Source of the DNA: Acidobacteriota bacterium
Lineage (GTDB): Bacteria > Acidobacteriota > Terriglobia > Terriglobales > Acidobacteriaceae
Reading direction: 5' to 3'
DNA length: 64,000 bases
Assembly (NCBI GenBank): GCA_013289685.1
Contig: JABCZL010000005.1
Location: 248,001 to 312,000 of the forward strand
Below, one piece after another: positions 54,701-63,268 of the stretch. The first letter of the stretch is position 1, and every line of letters begins with the position of its first letter. The position numbers and the translations under genes are program-made. Below the pieces are notes generated by a model. That model saw only the letters and a program-made list of their open reading frames with translations. It was not told where the DNA came from and did no database searches.

Positions 54701-55054
54701 TTAAAGCTCCAGAGCTGCTCGGACACTTTCGAGCAACGCCTCATCGTCGAATGGTTTTGCCATGAACTCCACTGCGCCTGCCCTTAAGGCCTGCATCCGC
54801 ATTTTCTCGTCACCGTGTGCCGTAATGAAGATGGTCGGAATCTTGCACCGATCAGCGTTGAGTTTGGCCTGCAATTCCAGACCGGACATTCCCGGCATGC
54901 GGATGTCCGCGACCAGACATCCAACCTCTTTCTGCTGGCCAGACTTAAGGAATTCCTCGGCTGAGGCGAACACTTGCGCCGGCAAACCGACCGACTTCAA
55001 GAGGCCTTGCAATGCGCTGCGCATCAAATCATCGTCATCAACAATTGCGACCAT
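54701..55054 (-). CDS. Stand-alone response-regulator receiver domain
   Basis: 117 residues from ATG at 55054 (GAAGG five bases upstream; an ATG at 55078 is the alternative). Complete CheY-like fold: DDDD acidic pocket near the start, phosphoacceptor Asp in 'VADIRMPGMSGLEL', Thr in 'IFITAHG', Lys in 'FMAKPFDD'. Closest in style to FixJ-type receivers. No output domain. It lies between the histidine kinase and the sigma-54 activator in the same direction, and is probably phosphorylated by that kinase. Confidence 0.9.
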   Translation of the reverse strand: MVAIVDDDDLMRSALQGLLKSVGLPAQVFASAEEFLKSGQQKEVGCLVADIRMPGMSGLELQAKLNADRCKIPTIFITAHGDEKMRMQALRAGAVEFMAKPFDDEALLESVRAALEL

Positions 55055-55173
55055 TTTCCCCTTCTTTCGGATCACCATGGTGCAAAGTTAGCAGTGCGTC
55101 ATCGATGGCGCAATTATGCTTAGGTCGCGGCGCAATCATACTTTGGTATAGGGCGGAGTATCAGCGGCAGGTA

Positions 55174-57447
55174 TTACTCAGGTGCATCGGCTTTAATGGG
55201 TAGAGCGAAACAAAAACTTGCGCCCCGCGGAGAACTGTCGGAGGCCCACAAGCGACCGCCATGGGACTCAACGATGGTACGGCTGATCCGAAGTCCCATG
55301 CCGGTGCCATCACCCTTGGTGGTAAAGAAGGCATTAAAGATCTGGTCCGCATGCTGCGTTGGAAGCCCCACGCCGGTATCGCTGACCGAGACCAGCACCT
55401 GACCATCATCACCGCGCTGCGACTGGATGGTGAGCTCGCGCGTCCCATCCACATCTTTCATCGCCTCGATGCTGTTAATGATGAGGTTCATTAACACTTG
55501 TTGCAGTTGCACTCGATCTCCCATGACCTGAGGAAATTCTGCAGCGAGCTCCGTCCGGACCGATATGGAGTACCGCGCTGCTTCACCGCTCATGAGGGCC
55601 ACCATTTCTCGAACGATCTCGTTCAAATCGACCGAATCCCATTGCGGAGTAACCTTTTTGAAAAGCAGGCGAGTTCGGCTGATGATCTCCGCCGCGCGGG
55701 TCGCATCTTTGACGACTCTCGATGCGGCCTCGCGAGCCTCTTCCAGATCGGGATGATCGCGATTGAGCCAGCGCAAGCAGGTATTCGCGTCGGTGACGGC
55801 GGCGGCAATCGGTTGATTCACTTCGTGTGCCAGGGAGGCGGTTAGCTCTCCCATCGTCGTGATGCGGCTGATGCGTGCAAGATCCGCTTGTGCCTGACGT
55901 AAAGCTTCTTCCGCCTGCCTGCGTTCCGTAGTGTCGGTGGAGCTGCCAACAAATTGCACTAAATTTCCAGACGCATCCAAAACGGGATGTCCGACGCTAT
56001 GGAGGTGTCTTACGGCGCCACCTGGAAGAAGAATTCGGTATTCGATGTCGTAATCCGACTTTTCGCTGATTGCTCGATCGATTGCTTGTCGCTGCCTAGT
56101 TCGATCAGCTGGATGAATTCGCTCTAGCCGGTTTTCCCATGTAGGCAGGCCCTCTCCCGGATCGAAGCCGTATATGCGATACCATTCTTCGGAAAGATGC
56201 AAGGCGCGTTGTTCAGCTACGTCCCAGGCCCAACTTCCCGTATGTGTGAGCTTCTGCGCTTCTGCTAAATACGCCTCGCTCCGTCGCAGCTTCTCCTCAG
56301 CCCGCCTGCGTTCCGTCACGTCCATTACAGTACCCACATACTCAACGAGGTCGCCGGATGGATCGAAAACGGGGTGAGCTACCACATGGATGTCTCTGAT
56401 CTCGCCGCCGGGATGGACGATTCGGTAATCCGTCTCGTAGTCGAACTTGGCACGACCTGCCGCCGCCGATATTTCCCTGATCTTGGCTTGATCATCGGGA
56501 TGGACGCGCTGCAGGAATGTTTCAAATCGCGGCAGTCCGTCGCGCGGATCAAAACCCAGCACGCGGTAGCATTCTTCGGACCAGTACCTCATCGCCCCGG
56601 TGGCGGAGACTCGTGCCCAACTGCCCGTATGGGTGAGCCTTTGGGCTTCCGCCAAGTACGCCTCACTTCGTTTCAGCTTCTCTTCCTGCAGTTCCAAGGC
56701 CTTGGCGGCGGATCGCCTATCCATCGACGACGTCAGCAGAGCCAGCCCGAGGACGATAAACGTAACGGCGACAATTCCGGCAATGCCGAGTCCGGAAATG
56801 CTTACGGCATGAGACAGGTCGACTGGCGCGCCGGAGGGCGTGAAACTGGCGGCGGCCATGCCGGTGTAATGCATGATGGGAATCGCAGCGCCCATCACGA
56901 CGGCTCCAGTTATCTTCTCCCGGCCAATCCCCGTTTTCTCATCTCGGAAGTGAAAGGTAATCCATAGCGCGGCGAGAGAAATCAGAATTGCGAACACAAC
57001 CGACAGGACGACGAGAAAGGAATTAAACTGGCATATCGCCGGTAAACGCATGGCGGTCATGCCGATGTAATGCATACTCGCAATACCAGCGCCCATCAGG
57101 AGACTTCCGGCGACCGCTCGGGACGCGCTCATTTTCTGTCGGCCGACAACGTACAGCGCAATGACCGACGCGAGAATGGCCGCAAGTAAAGACAGCAGAA
57201 CGGTTGGCCAATGGTATGCCACGGGAATCGGTAGGATGAACGCCAGCATCCCGATATAGTGCATTGACCAAATTCCAGTCCCCATCGCACTGGCACCGCC
57301 GAGCACCCAAAGCACACGACTCCAACCGCCCGCAGCCGTTACGCGACTTGCGAGATCCAGAGCAGCGTACGACGCAAACATGGCGATGAACACCGAAAGC
57401 GCCACGAGCGCGTAGTTGTAAGAGCCAATCAAGTTCACGGCAGCCAT
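55174..57447 (-). CDS. MHYT-PAS-PAS hybrid-type sensor histidine kinase (FixL-like output)
   Basis: 757 residues. GGAG lies four bases before the ATG. The N-terminal 240 residues are a seven-helix MHYT domain with three MHY(I/T)GM motifs (about 62, 125 and 190), proposed in the literature to bind copper and sense O2, CO or NO. Two PAS/PAC modules follow (about 270-390 and 395-515), then a DHp helix with H541 in 'LAHEVNQP' and an HATPase domain (N658, DTGVGLP, GTGMGL). No receiver is attached. It should phosphorylate the receiver at 54701-55054 and/or the FixJ-like regulator at 57549-58181. Confidence 0.93.
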   Translation of the reverse strand: MAAVNLIGSYNYALVALSVFIAMFASYAALDLASRVTAAGGWSRVLWVLGGASAMGTGIWSMHYIGMLAFILPIPVAYHWPTVLLSLLAAILASVIALYVVGRQKMSASRAVAGSLLMGAGIASMHYIGMTAMRLPAICQFNSFLVVLSVVFAILISLAALWITFHFRDEKTGIGREKITGAVVMGAAIPIMHYTGMAAASFTPSGAPVDLSHAVSISGLGIAGIVAVTFIVLGLALLTSSMDRRSAAKALELQEEKLKRSEAYLAEAQRLTHTGSWARVSATGAMRYWSEECYRVLGFDPRDGLPRFETFLQRVHPDDQAKIREISAAAGRAKFDYETDYRIVHPGGEIRDIHVVAHPVFDPSGDLVEYVGTVMDVTERRRAEEKLRRSEAYLAEAQKLTHTGSWAWDVAEQRALHLSEEWYRIYGFDPGEGLPTWENRLERIHPADRTRQRQAIDRAISEKSDYDIEYRILLPGGAVRHLHSVGHPVLDASGNLVQFVGSSTDTTERRQAEEALRQAQADLARISRITTMGELTASLAHEVNQPIAAAVTDANTCLRWLNRDHPDLEEAREAASRVVKDATRAAEIISRTRLLFKKVTPQWDSVDLNEIVREMVALMSGEAARYSISVRTELAAEFPQVMGDRVQLQQVLMNLIINSIEAMKDVDGTRELTIQSQRGDDGQVLVSVSDTGVGLPTQHADQIFNAFFTTKGDGTGMGLRISRTIVESHGGRLWASDSSPRGASFCFALPIKADAPE

Positions 57448-57548
57448 TTGACTCCATCCGAGTTGCCCGGAGGAACAATCGCCCGCGCTTCAATCAAGAA
57501 ATTAACCGTCTTCCTAACACGTGCCTTTGTTTAACAATGGCGTCATTA

Positions 57549-58181
57549 CTACTTCTTCTTGGCGGGCGGAAGCTGAAGTTTCGCCGCCATTCTGACCAGT
57601 TCCGCCAGTGATTCAGCCCGCATCTTGCGCATCACGTGCCCGCGATGGATCTTCACGGTGATTTCGCTGGTTCCGAGCTCAGACGCTATTTGCTTATTGA
57701 GCATGCCCGAAACTACTAAAGTCATAACTTCGCGCTCGCGTATGGTCAGCGACTCGTAGTGCTTTCTCAACTCGCCAATTTCGCTCTGCTGTTGACGCGT
57801 TATCCGGTCACGATCCAATGCCTGATGAATCGCATCCAGCAAGTCCTGATCTCGAAAGGGCTTCGTCAGAAACTCCACCGCACCGGATTTCATCGCTTTA
57901 ACCGTCATCGGAATGTCTCCATGACCGGTGATAAAGATGATGGGAATCCGAATGCCGGCGTCGGCCAACTCGCGCTGAAAATCCAGACCGCTGATTCCAG
58001 GTAGCCTCACGTCCAGGATCAGGCAGCATGGCCCGTCCGGTCGCTTGCCGCGGAGGAACTCTTGCGCCGTACCGAAGGTCTCGGACCGCAAGCCAATCGA
58101 CTTCAGCATTCCTTGGATGGAGGCGCGTACCAAATCGTCGTCATCGACCACAAACACTGTCGGTGCGGCTGCCGGCTTCAT
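57549..58181 (-). CDS. FixJ/NarL-type response regulator
   Basis: 210 residues. Receiver (about 8-122) with phosphoacceptor Asp in '[13 protein letters not shown]' and Lys in 'FLTKPF', and a LuxR-type HTH (about 143-205, '[22 protein letters not shown]', '[15 protein letters not shown]'). It is the first gene of the regulatory cluster, 102 bases upstream of the kinase and in the same direction. Probable redox/gas-responsive regulator paired with the MHYT kinase. Confidence 0.93.
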   Translation of the reverse strand: MKPAAAPTVFVVDDDDLVRASIQGMLKSIGLRSETFGTAQEFLRGKRPDGPCCLILDVRLPGISGLDFQRELADAGIRIPIIFITGHGDIPMTVKAMKSGAVEFLTKPFRDQDLLDAIHQALDRDRITRQQQSEIGELRKHYESLTIREREVMTLVVSGMLNKQIASELGTSEITVKIHRGHVMRKMRAESLAELVRMAAKLQLPPAKKK

Positions 58182-58760
58182 TTAGCCGCCTCGATCTTAG
58201 TGAGCAATGCGTGAGCAAGGGCGCCGGCAAAAAAGTGAACGACTCCTCGCCATTTATGCGGGATCACAGCCGGGCCTCGTCCTTGTCGAGCATCTTCCTA
58301 TCCAAATTCTGAACGGGAGAACATGATAACCCAGTGTCCTCAGTCCCCAAAAACGGGTCAAGCGGTGAGTTCCGGTGTTAAGAGAGCAGGTTTTCGGGAA
58401 CAGGAATTCGGACTTTGTCGCAGCGGATCGGCGATCGCACAGGCGGGTCCACGGCCATGCATTCGAAGGGTGCCCCACGGCCGTCCAAATGCCGACAGCT
58501 CTATCCACCTGTTGACACTCGGACACCAAGTTTTCTTCACGTCTCTAACCGAACAACCTTGGATCGCACGGACTTAGCAGTATTGCGACGTTTGGAGACC
58601 TGGATGCAGTTATTCGAGATGACGTAGGCGCCGACAACTAACCGGCTTGAGGATCCCCTCGAAACAGCCTCGGTCGGTGCAGGGAACGGCGCTACGTCAA
58701 GAGTCGAAGTTCTTTAGCAATAGGAGCAAGTCGATCTGAATTCGAAAGGACGTAATTGTA
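58182..58760. other. 579-base divergent intergenic region, no gene seen
   Basis: Between the divergent FixJ-like regulator and the metallothionein gene. A TTGACA at 58512-58517 (+) has no good -10 at the usual distance. Short frames on both strands lack ribosome-binding sites and family resemblance. A fragment GGGTGCCCCAC near 58469 resembles the edge of palindrome family 2. Promoters of both flanking genes must lie here. Confidence 0.5.
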
Positions 58761-58958
58761 ATGGCGAATCTAAAGACGAAAATGTGCGCACACATCCCGT
58801 GTCTTTGCACCGTGGCAAATGGGGAAGAATACTGCGGAGCGGCGTGTCGCGACGCGGGAAGCGAAGACGTGGAAATCGCATGTCAATGCGACCATCCGGC
58901 GTGTCCGCTCTCAGTTCGGCAATTTGTGTCAGGCAACGCCGTTGACCTGACCAACTGA
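58761..58958 (+). CDS. Small bacterial metallothionein (SmtA/BmtA-like)
   Basis: 65 residues with eight Cys and one His in the order CxxxxCLC, YCxxxC, CQCDHPAC, the signature of the prokaryotic metallothionein fold (YC-x3-C zinc finger with flanking CxC groups). The core is about residues 8-50, with a 15-residue tail. It binds Zn, Cd or Cu thiolate clusters and is cytoplasmic. AAAGGA lies about 11 bases upstream. No metal sensor of the SmtB/ArsR type is adjacent; the divergent regulator is FixJ-like. Confidence 0.85.
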   Translation: MANLKTKMCAHIPCLCTVANGEEYCGAACRDAGSEDVEIACQCDHPACPLSVRQFVSGNAVDLTN

Positions 58959-59018
58959 TAGAGGACAGATCGAGCAGACGTGATACTGACGTGCGGCCCC
59001 GCCGCAGGAGGATTGATT

Positions 59019-60095
59019 GTGAAGGTCCTAAAACAGAGCTTGTCCCTTTTGCTTTCATGTTGCCTTGTCTTAGGCAGTGCGCCGGGAGGTCTCGCCGCTC
59101 AGGCGAACCAATCCGCCCCACAAGCGCCGATCCAGGCCGCGCCGCAAACGCCAGAACAGCTGCAGCAACTGGTGGCGCCGATCGCACTGTATCCGGATGC
59201 GCTGGTAGCACAAATCCTTGCGGCTGCTACCTATCCCGACCAAGTTGTGGAAGCCGACCGCTGGCTGCAACAACATACCGATCTTAAGGGTGAACAACTC
59301 GGCCAAGAGGTCGATAAGCAGCCCTGGGATCCCAGTGTGAAGGCACTCGTGGAGTTTCCTTCTGTCCTCGCCAACATGGACAAGAATCTGTCCTGGACCT
59401 CGTCGCTTGGCGATGCTTACGTCAACCAACAGCAGGACGTGATGAACGCTGTTCAGGTAATGCGCGACCGTGCGGAAAAGGCCGGCAACCTAAAGAGCAC
59501 ATCGCAGGAAAACGTGAGCAAGCAGGGGCAAACCATTGTGATTGAGCCCGCGGACCCGGAAGTTGTTTATGTGCCTGAATACGACCCCTGGCTCGTGTAT
59601 GGAGAGCCTGTCGGAATCTGGCCGGGCTGGTACTGGTATCCGGGACTGTACCTCACGGGTCCAGGGTTCGTATGGGGCCTTGGCTTTGGAATTGGCTTCT
59701 TTGGCGGTTTTGGCTGGGGCTGGGGACACTGGGGATACGATTGGCACCACCACGGCGTTCTTTTCGACCGCCACGCCTACGTTTCTCACAGCCGAGTTTT
59801 TGCCAATCGCAACGCCTTCAATCGCGGCGGTGGATTTCATGGCGCTAGCGGATTCCATGGTGGGGGAGCGAGAGGATTCGCGGGTGGCCAGCACGGCTTC
59901 GCGACGGCACACGCCCAGGCCGGCACTCATTCTGGAGCGTTCAGCGGTTTCAATCATGGAGGAGTGACAAGAGGCTTCTCCTCCCGCGGGCAGTCGAGCT
60001 TTGGCGGAGGCTTCCATGGAGGTGGAGGGTTCCACGGAGGCGGAGGGTTCCACGGAGGCGGAGGATTCCACGGTGGCGGAGGCGGTCGCCGCTGA
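59019..60095 (+). CDS. Exported DUF3300 protein with Gly-His-rich tail
   Basis: 358 residues from GTG at 59019, chosen for the perfect AGGAGG seven bases upstream; a frame start at 58980 has none. Signal peptide (1-27), Ala/Gln-rich stretch, then DUF3300 (about 40-180; 'LVAPIALYPDALVAQILAAATYP' and 'PEVVYVPEYDPWLVYG' style motifs). The rest is Gly/Trp/Phe/His-rich, with an aromatic glycine-rich segment and a final repeated GGGFHG tail. Function of DUF3300 is unknown; His-rich tails often bind metal. It precedes a DUF2950 gene, its usual neighbour. Confidence 0.9.
   Translation: MKVLKQSLSLLLSCCLVLGSAPGGLAAQANQSAPQAPIQAAPQTPEQLQQLVAPIALYPDALVAQILAAATYPDQVVEADRWLQQHTDLKGEQLGQEVDKQPWDPSVKALVEFPSVLANMDKNLSWTSSLGDAYVNQQQDVMNAVQVMRDRAEKAGNLKSTSQENVSKQGQTIVIEPADPEVVYVPEYDPWLVYGEPVGIWPGWYWYPGLYLTGPGFVWGLGFGIGFFGGFGWGWGHWGYDWHHHGVLFDRHAYVSHSRVFANRNAFNRGGGFHGASGFHGGGARGFAGGQHGFATAHAQAGTHSGAFSGFNHGGVTRGFSSRGQSSFGGGFHGGGGFHGGGGFHGGGGFHGGGGGRR
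60013..60089 (+). repeat. 18-base tandem repeat encoding GGGFHG
   Basis: Four units close to GGCGGAGGGTTCCACGGA, differing by a few bases, at the 3' end of the DUF3300 gene. In-frame copy-number change by slippage would shorten or lengthen the His-Gly tail. Confidence 0.8.
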
Positions 60096-60143
60096 TTCGG
60101 TTTAACTGCTGGAAACAAAATTGATGATATGGAGAAAGAACTC

Positions 60144-61040
60144 ATGCGCACAGACAATATGACGTCCAAAGCAAGTGAAAAAATTATCGTGAGGTTTGCC
60201 TGGGGGTTCGCATCCACCGTCCTTCTTCTGCTGCTGGTGGGCTTGCTGCTGCTGGTGATGGGCTTCGCCGGAGCGAGCGTTGCTCAGGAATCACCACAAC
60301 CAAGAACGTTCTCGTCTCCAGACGAAGCTAGTAACGCTCTCTTCCAGGCTGTCCAGAAACAAGATGAGCCTGCCCTGGAAGCTATTCTCGGAGCAGGAAA
60401 GGAGGTCACTTCGTCGCGCGACGACGTCGAAGACAAGCTGGAGCGTGAGCGATTTAGTCAAAAGTACCAGGAGATGCACCGTCTGGTCCGAGAGCCCGAT
60501 GGAAGCACGGTGCTGTACATCGGCGCAGAAAACTGGCCTTTCCCGATCCCTCTGACGTCAAAGAATGGCGCGTGGTACTTCGATTCCGAGCCCGGTGCGC
60601 AGGAAATTCTGTTCCGAAGAATTGGAGAGAATGAAGCCACTGCGCTTCAAGTCTGCGAGGAGTTTGCGATCACAAAGAAGGACCAGGACCCGAAACCAGC
60701 TAGCTACGATCCGATTACCCAATTCGCCCAGAACCTGGCATCCGCTGATACAACCAATGCCAACGGCAATGGCTCCGCTCCCTTTCACGGATACTACTTT
60801 CGCATCGCGAATGGAAACTCGGCGACAGGGGCCAATAGCTACATGTCCGGCGGAAACCATAAGAAGGGTGGTGTGACTTTGGTTGCTTATCCCGCGGAGT
60901 ACCGGTCGTCCGGGGTCAAGACGTTCATAGTCACCCGGCACGACATTGTTTACGAAAAAGACCTCGGGCATGACACGACGACAGTCGCGCCCGGTATAAA
61001 CGCAAAACCTCGCAATTCCGGTTGGCGCCCTGCGGAGTGA
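60144..61040 (+). CDS. Exported DUF2950 protein
   Basis: 298 residues from ATG at 60144 (GGAG nine bases upstream); ATG at 60129 would overlap that site. Signal anchor or signal peptide with a Leu-rich stretch (about 20-45). The body matches DUF2950: 'FSSPDEASNALFQAVQKQDEPALEAILG' near the start, 'WPFPIPLTSKNGAWYFDSEPGAQEIL' in the middle, and 'GGVTLVAYPAEYRSSGVKTFIV' near the end. Function unknown; together with DUF3300 it is a recurrent pair in Gram-negative bacteria, probably an envelope function. Confidence 0.92.
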   Translation: MRTDNMTSKASEKIIVRFAWGFASTVLLLLLVGLLLLVMGFAGASVAQESPQPRTFSSPDEASNALFQAVQKQDEPALEAILGAGKEVTSSRDDVEDKLERERFSQKYQEMHRLVREPDGSTVLYIGAENWPFPIPLTSKNGAWYFDSEPGAQEILFRRIGENEATALQVCEEFAITKKDQDPKPASYDPITQFAQNLASADTTNANGNGSAPFHGYYFRIANGNSATGANSYMSGGNHKKGGVTLVAYPAEYRSSGVKTFIVTRHDIVYEKDLGHDTTTVAPGINAKPRNSGWRPAE

Positions 61041-61144
61041 TGTGTGGACGGCACCTTTCTTCGACATAGAAAATTGAGGCTGATTCGAGCCTTCACCATC
61101 TAATAAAGAAAAGGTAGTTTGAGAGTGAATATGAAAGGAACACC

Positions 61145-62017
61145 ATGAAAATTCCAACACTGTCGGCCGCTGGCCCAGGAACGATCACACTCGGCGGTGA
61201 ACTCACTGTCAGTCGCCTTGGCTTTGGAGCGATGCGCCTGACCGGCGACGGAATCTGGGGACCACCAAAGGACCGGGCGGCGGCAATAGCCGTCCTTCGA
61301 CGAGCGGTTGAGCTTGGCGTCAACTTTATCGATACGGCTGATTCCTACGGTCCCAACGTTAGCGAAGAGCTGATTGCCGAGGCGCTGGCGCCTTATCCCA
61401 AGGGCCTTGTTATCGCGACTAAAGGCGGATGGAATCGCCCGGGGCCGAACCAGTGGACCCACGATGCCAGCCCAGCGCACTTGCGCGATGCGGTGGAGGG
61501 CAGCCTGAAGAGACTTCGCCTCGACCGGATCGACGTCTACCAGTTGCACGTTCCCGATCCGGTGGTGCCCCTTGACGCGTCGGTTGAGACCCTGGCGAAC
61601 ATGCGATCAGAAGGAAAGATCCGGTTAGTCGCGTTGTCGAATGTCACCATAGAGCACATCGAGCGGGCCCGGAAGATCGTACCGATCGTGTCGGTCCAGA
61701 ACCGCTACAGCTTTGCCGATCGCGAATGGGATAATGTCGTGGATTATTGCGAGCGCAGTGGGATCGCGTTCATCCCGTGGTTCCCGCTGGGAGCAGGGCG
61801 CGTGGCCGGTAGGCTGCTGGAAGGGATTGCGAAGGCTCGCCAAGTAAAACCCATCCAGATCGCCTTGGCGTGGTTGCTGAAGCGGTCCCCGATTATGCTG
61901 CCCATTCCCGGGACTTCCTCAATTGCACATCTTGCGGAAAATGTGGAGGCAGCATCGTTACAACTGTCTGAGAAGGAATATCTGGAACTAACTGGGATTA
62001 CGGAGTTGGCTTCCTGA
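61145..62017 (+). CDS. Aldo/keto reductase, cytoplasmic
   Basis: 290 residues. AAAGGA before the ATG. (beta/alpha)8 barrel with the catalytic tetrad: Asp and Tyr in 'FIDTADSYGP', Lys in 'IATKGG' and His in 'DVYQLHVPD'. NADPH-dependent reduction of aldehydes or ketones is expected; substrate unknown. It precedes a second, exported aldo/keto reductase of different type, 135 bases downstream. Confidence 0.93.
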   Translation: MKIPTLSAAGPGTITLGGELTVSRLGFGAMRLTGDGIWGPPKDRAAAIAVLRRAVELGVNFIDTADSYGPNVSEELIAEALAPYPKGLVIATKGGWNRPGPNQWTHDASPAHLRDAVEGSLKRLRLDRIDVYQLHVPDPVVPLDASVETLANMRSEGKIRLVALSNVTIEHIERARKIVPIVSVQNRYSFADREWDNVVDYCERSGIAFIPWFPLGAGRVAGRLLEGIAKARQVKPIQIALAWLLKRSPIMLPIPGTSSIAHLAENVEAASLQLSEKEYLELTGITELAS

Positions 62018-62152
62018 GCCCAGTCCGCTTCTCGTGCCCGGCCCGTCGAAGACAAGGGACCGGGCAAGGCAAATGAGGCTCCGTCGGGTGTTCTTCAAGG
62101 AATAGTATTTTCTGATAGCGCTGGCTTATGCAACTGCCCAGGAGGACTTGCC

Positions 62153-63268
62153 ATGACTCCGAACGATAGCAACTCGAATCACTCACGCATCAATTCTTCC
62201 GAGCAGTCTACGGCGACCGACAGTGTGCTCGCCAACCTGGACCCTGCACACCACGACCCTGCAAACCACGACCCCGGTGTGAGCAGGAGAGAGTTTGTCG
62301 GCATGACTGCCGCATCCCTGCTGATGGCCCGAACGCTAAGCGGATCCACAGAAAGCGATCGCAAGAATGGGATTCCATATAGGCCGCTAGGCCACACTCG
62401 TGAAAAGGTTTCAGTGATCGGGCTCGGCGGGTATCACCTGGCTCGCCAGAGCGATCCGGAAGAGAGCGTTCGGATTATTCGGACGGGGATCGATGAAGGA
62501 ATCAATTTTCTCGATAACTGCTGGGACTACAACGGAGGAGAGAGCGAAATTCGGATGGGCAAAGCCCTACGCGACGGTTATCGCGAGAAAGCGTTTTTGA
62601 TGACTAAGATCGATGGTCGCACCAAGACTACCGCCGCCGCCCAGCTCAATGAATCGCTACGGAGGTTGCAGACCGATCGAATTGACTTGCTCCAGTTCCA
62701 TGAAGTGATTCGTGATTCTGATCCGGAGCGCATTTTTGCCGAAGGCGGCGGCATGGAGGCCGTACTGGACGCCAAGACGGCAGGCAAGGTCCGTTTTATC
62801 GGTTTCACGGGCCACAAGAGTCCAGACATCCATCTGAAGATGCTGGCTACAGCGTCACAACATGGCTTCAAGTTTGATGCGGTTCAGATGCCTCTGAACG
62901 TGATGGACGCTCATTTCAACAGTTTCGAAAAGCAAGTGCTCCCGGTTTTGACCGATAACGGCATTGCAGTTCTTGGCATGAAGCCCATGGGCGACCACGT
63001 CATCCTAGAGAGCAAGACCGCAACACCGGCCGAGTGTCTCTATTACTCGATGAATCTTCCCACGAGTGTTGTCATCACCGGGTGCGACTCGATGGAGATC
63101 CTGCAGCAAGCTCTCCATGCAGCCCGCAGTTTTCAGCCGATGCACTCTTCCCAAGTCGCAGCTCTCCTGGCAAAGACTTCAAAGGCAGCGGAGGCGGGCC
63201 AGTTCGAACTCTACAAGACTAGTCACCAGTTTGATGGCACGTATGCCAATCCGCAGTGGCTAGGTTGA
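62153..63268 (+). CDS. Tat-exported aldo/keto reductase-like protein
   Basis: 371 residues. AGGAGG lies about eight bases before the ATG. A Tat motif (SRREFVG, about 44-50) sits after an unusually long n-region that contains a 5-residue repeat (DPAHH, DPANH, DPG). The barrel follows with 'VSVIGLGGYHLAR', 'NFLDNCWDYNGGESE' (Asn/Cys in place of the usual Asp-Thr, with Tyr kept), 'LMTKIDGRT' (Lys) and 'LLQFHEV' (His). The tetrad is thus partly altered. Ends with TGATG overlapping the multicopper oxidase start. Confidence 0.88.
   Translation: MTPNDSNSNHSRINSSEQSTATDSVLANLDPAHHDPANHDPGVSRREFVGMTAASLLMARTLSGSTESDRKNGIPYRPLGHTREKVSVIGLGGYHLARQSDPEESVRIIRTGIDEGINFLDNCWDYNGGESEIRMGKALRDGYREKAFLMTKIDGRTKTTAAAQLNESLRRLQTDRIDLLQFHEVIRDSDPERIFAEGGGMEAVLDAKTAGKVRFIGFTGHKSPDIHLKMLATASQHGFKFDAVQMPLNVMDAHFNSFEKQVLPVLTDNGIAVLGMKPMGDHVILESKTATPAECLYYSMNLPTSVVITGCDSMEILQQALHAARSFQPMHSSQVAALLAKTSKAAEAGQFELYKTSHQFDGTYANPQWLG

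Noticed and set aside
58254..58577. Small genes on both strands in the gap before the metallothionein gene
   Set aside because: No ribosome-binding sites, no recognisable products, and both strands are open only because of base composition.
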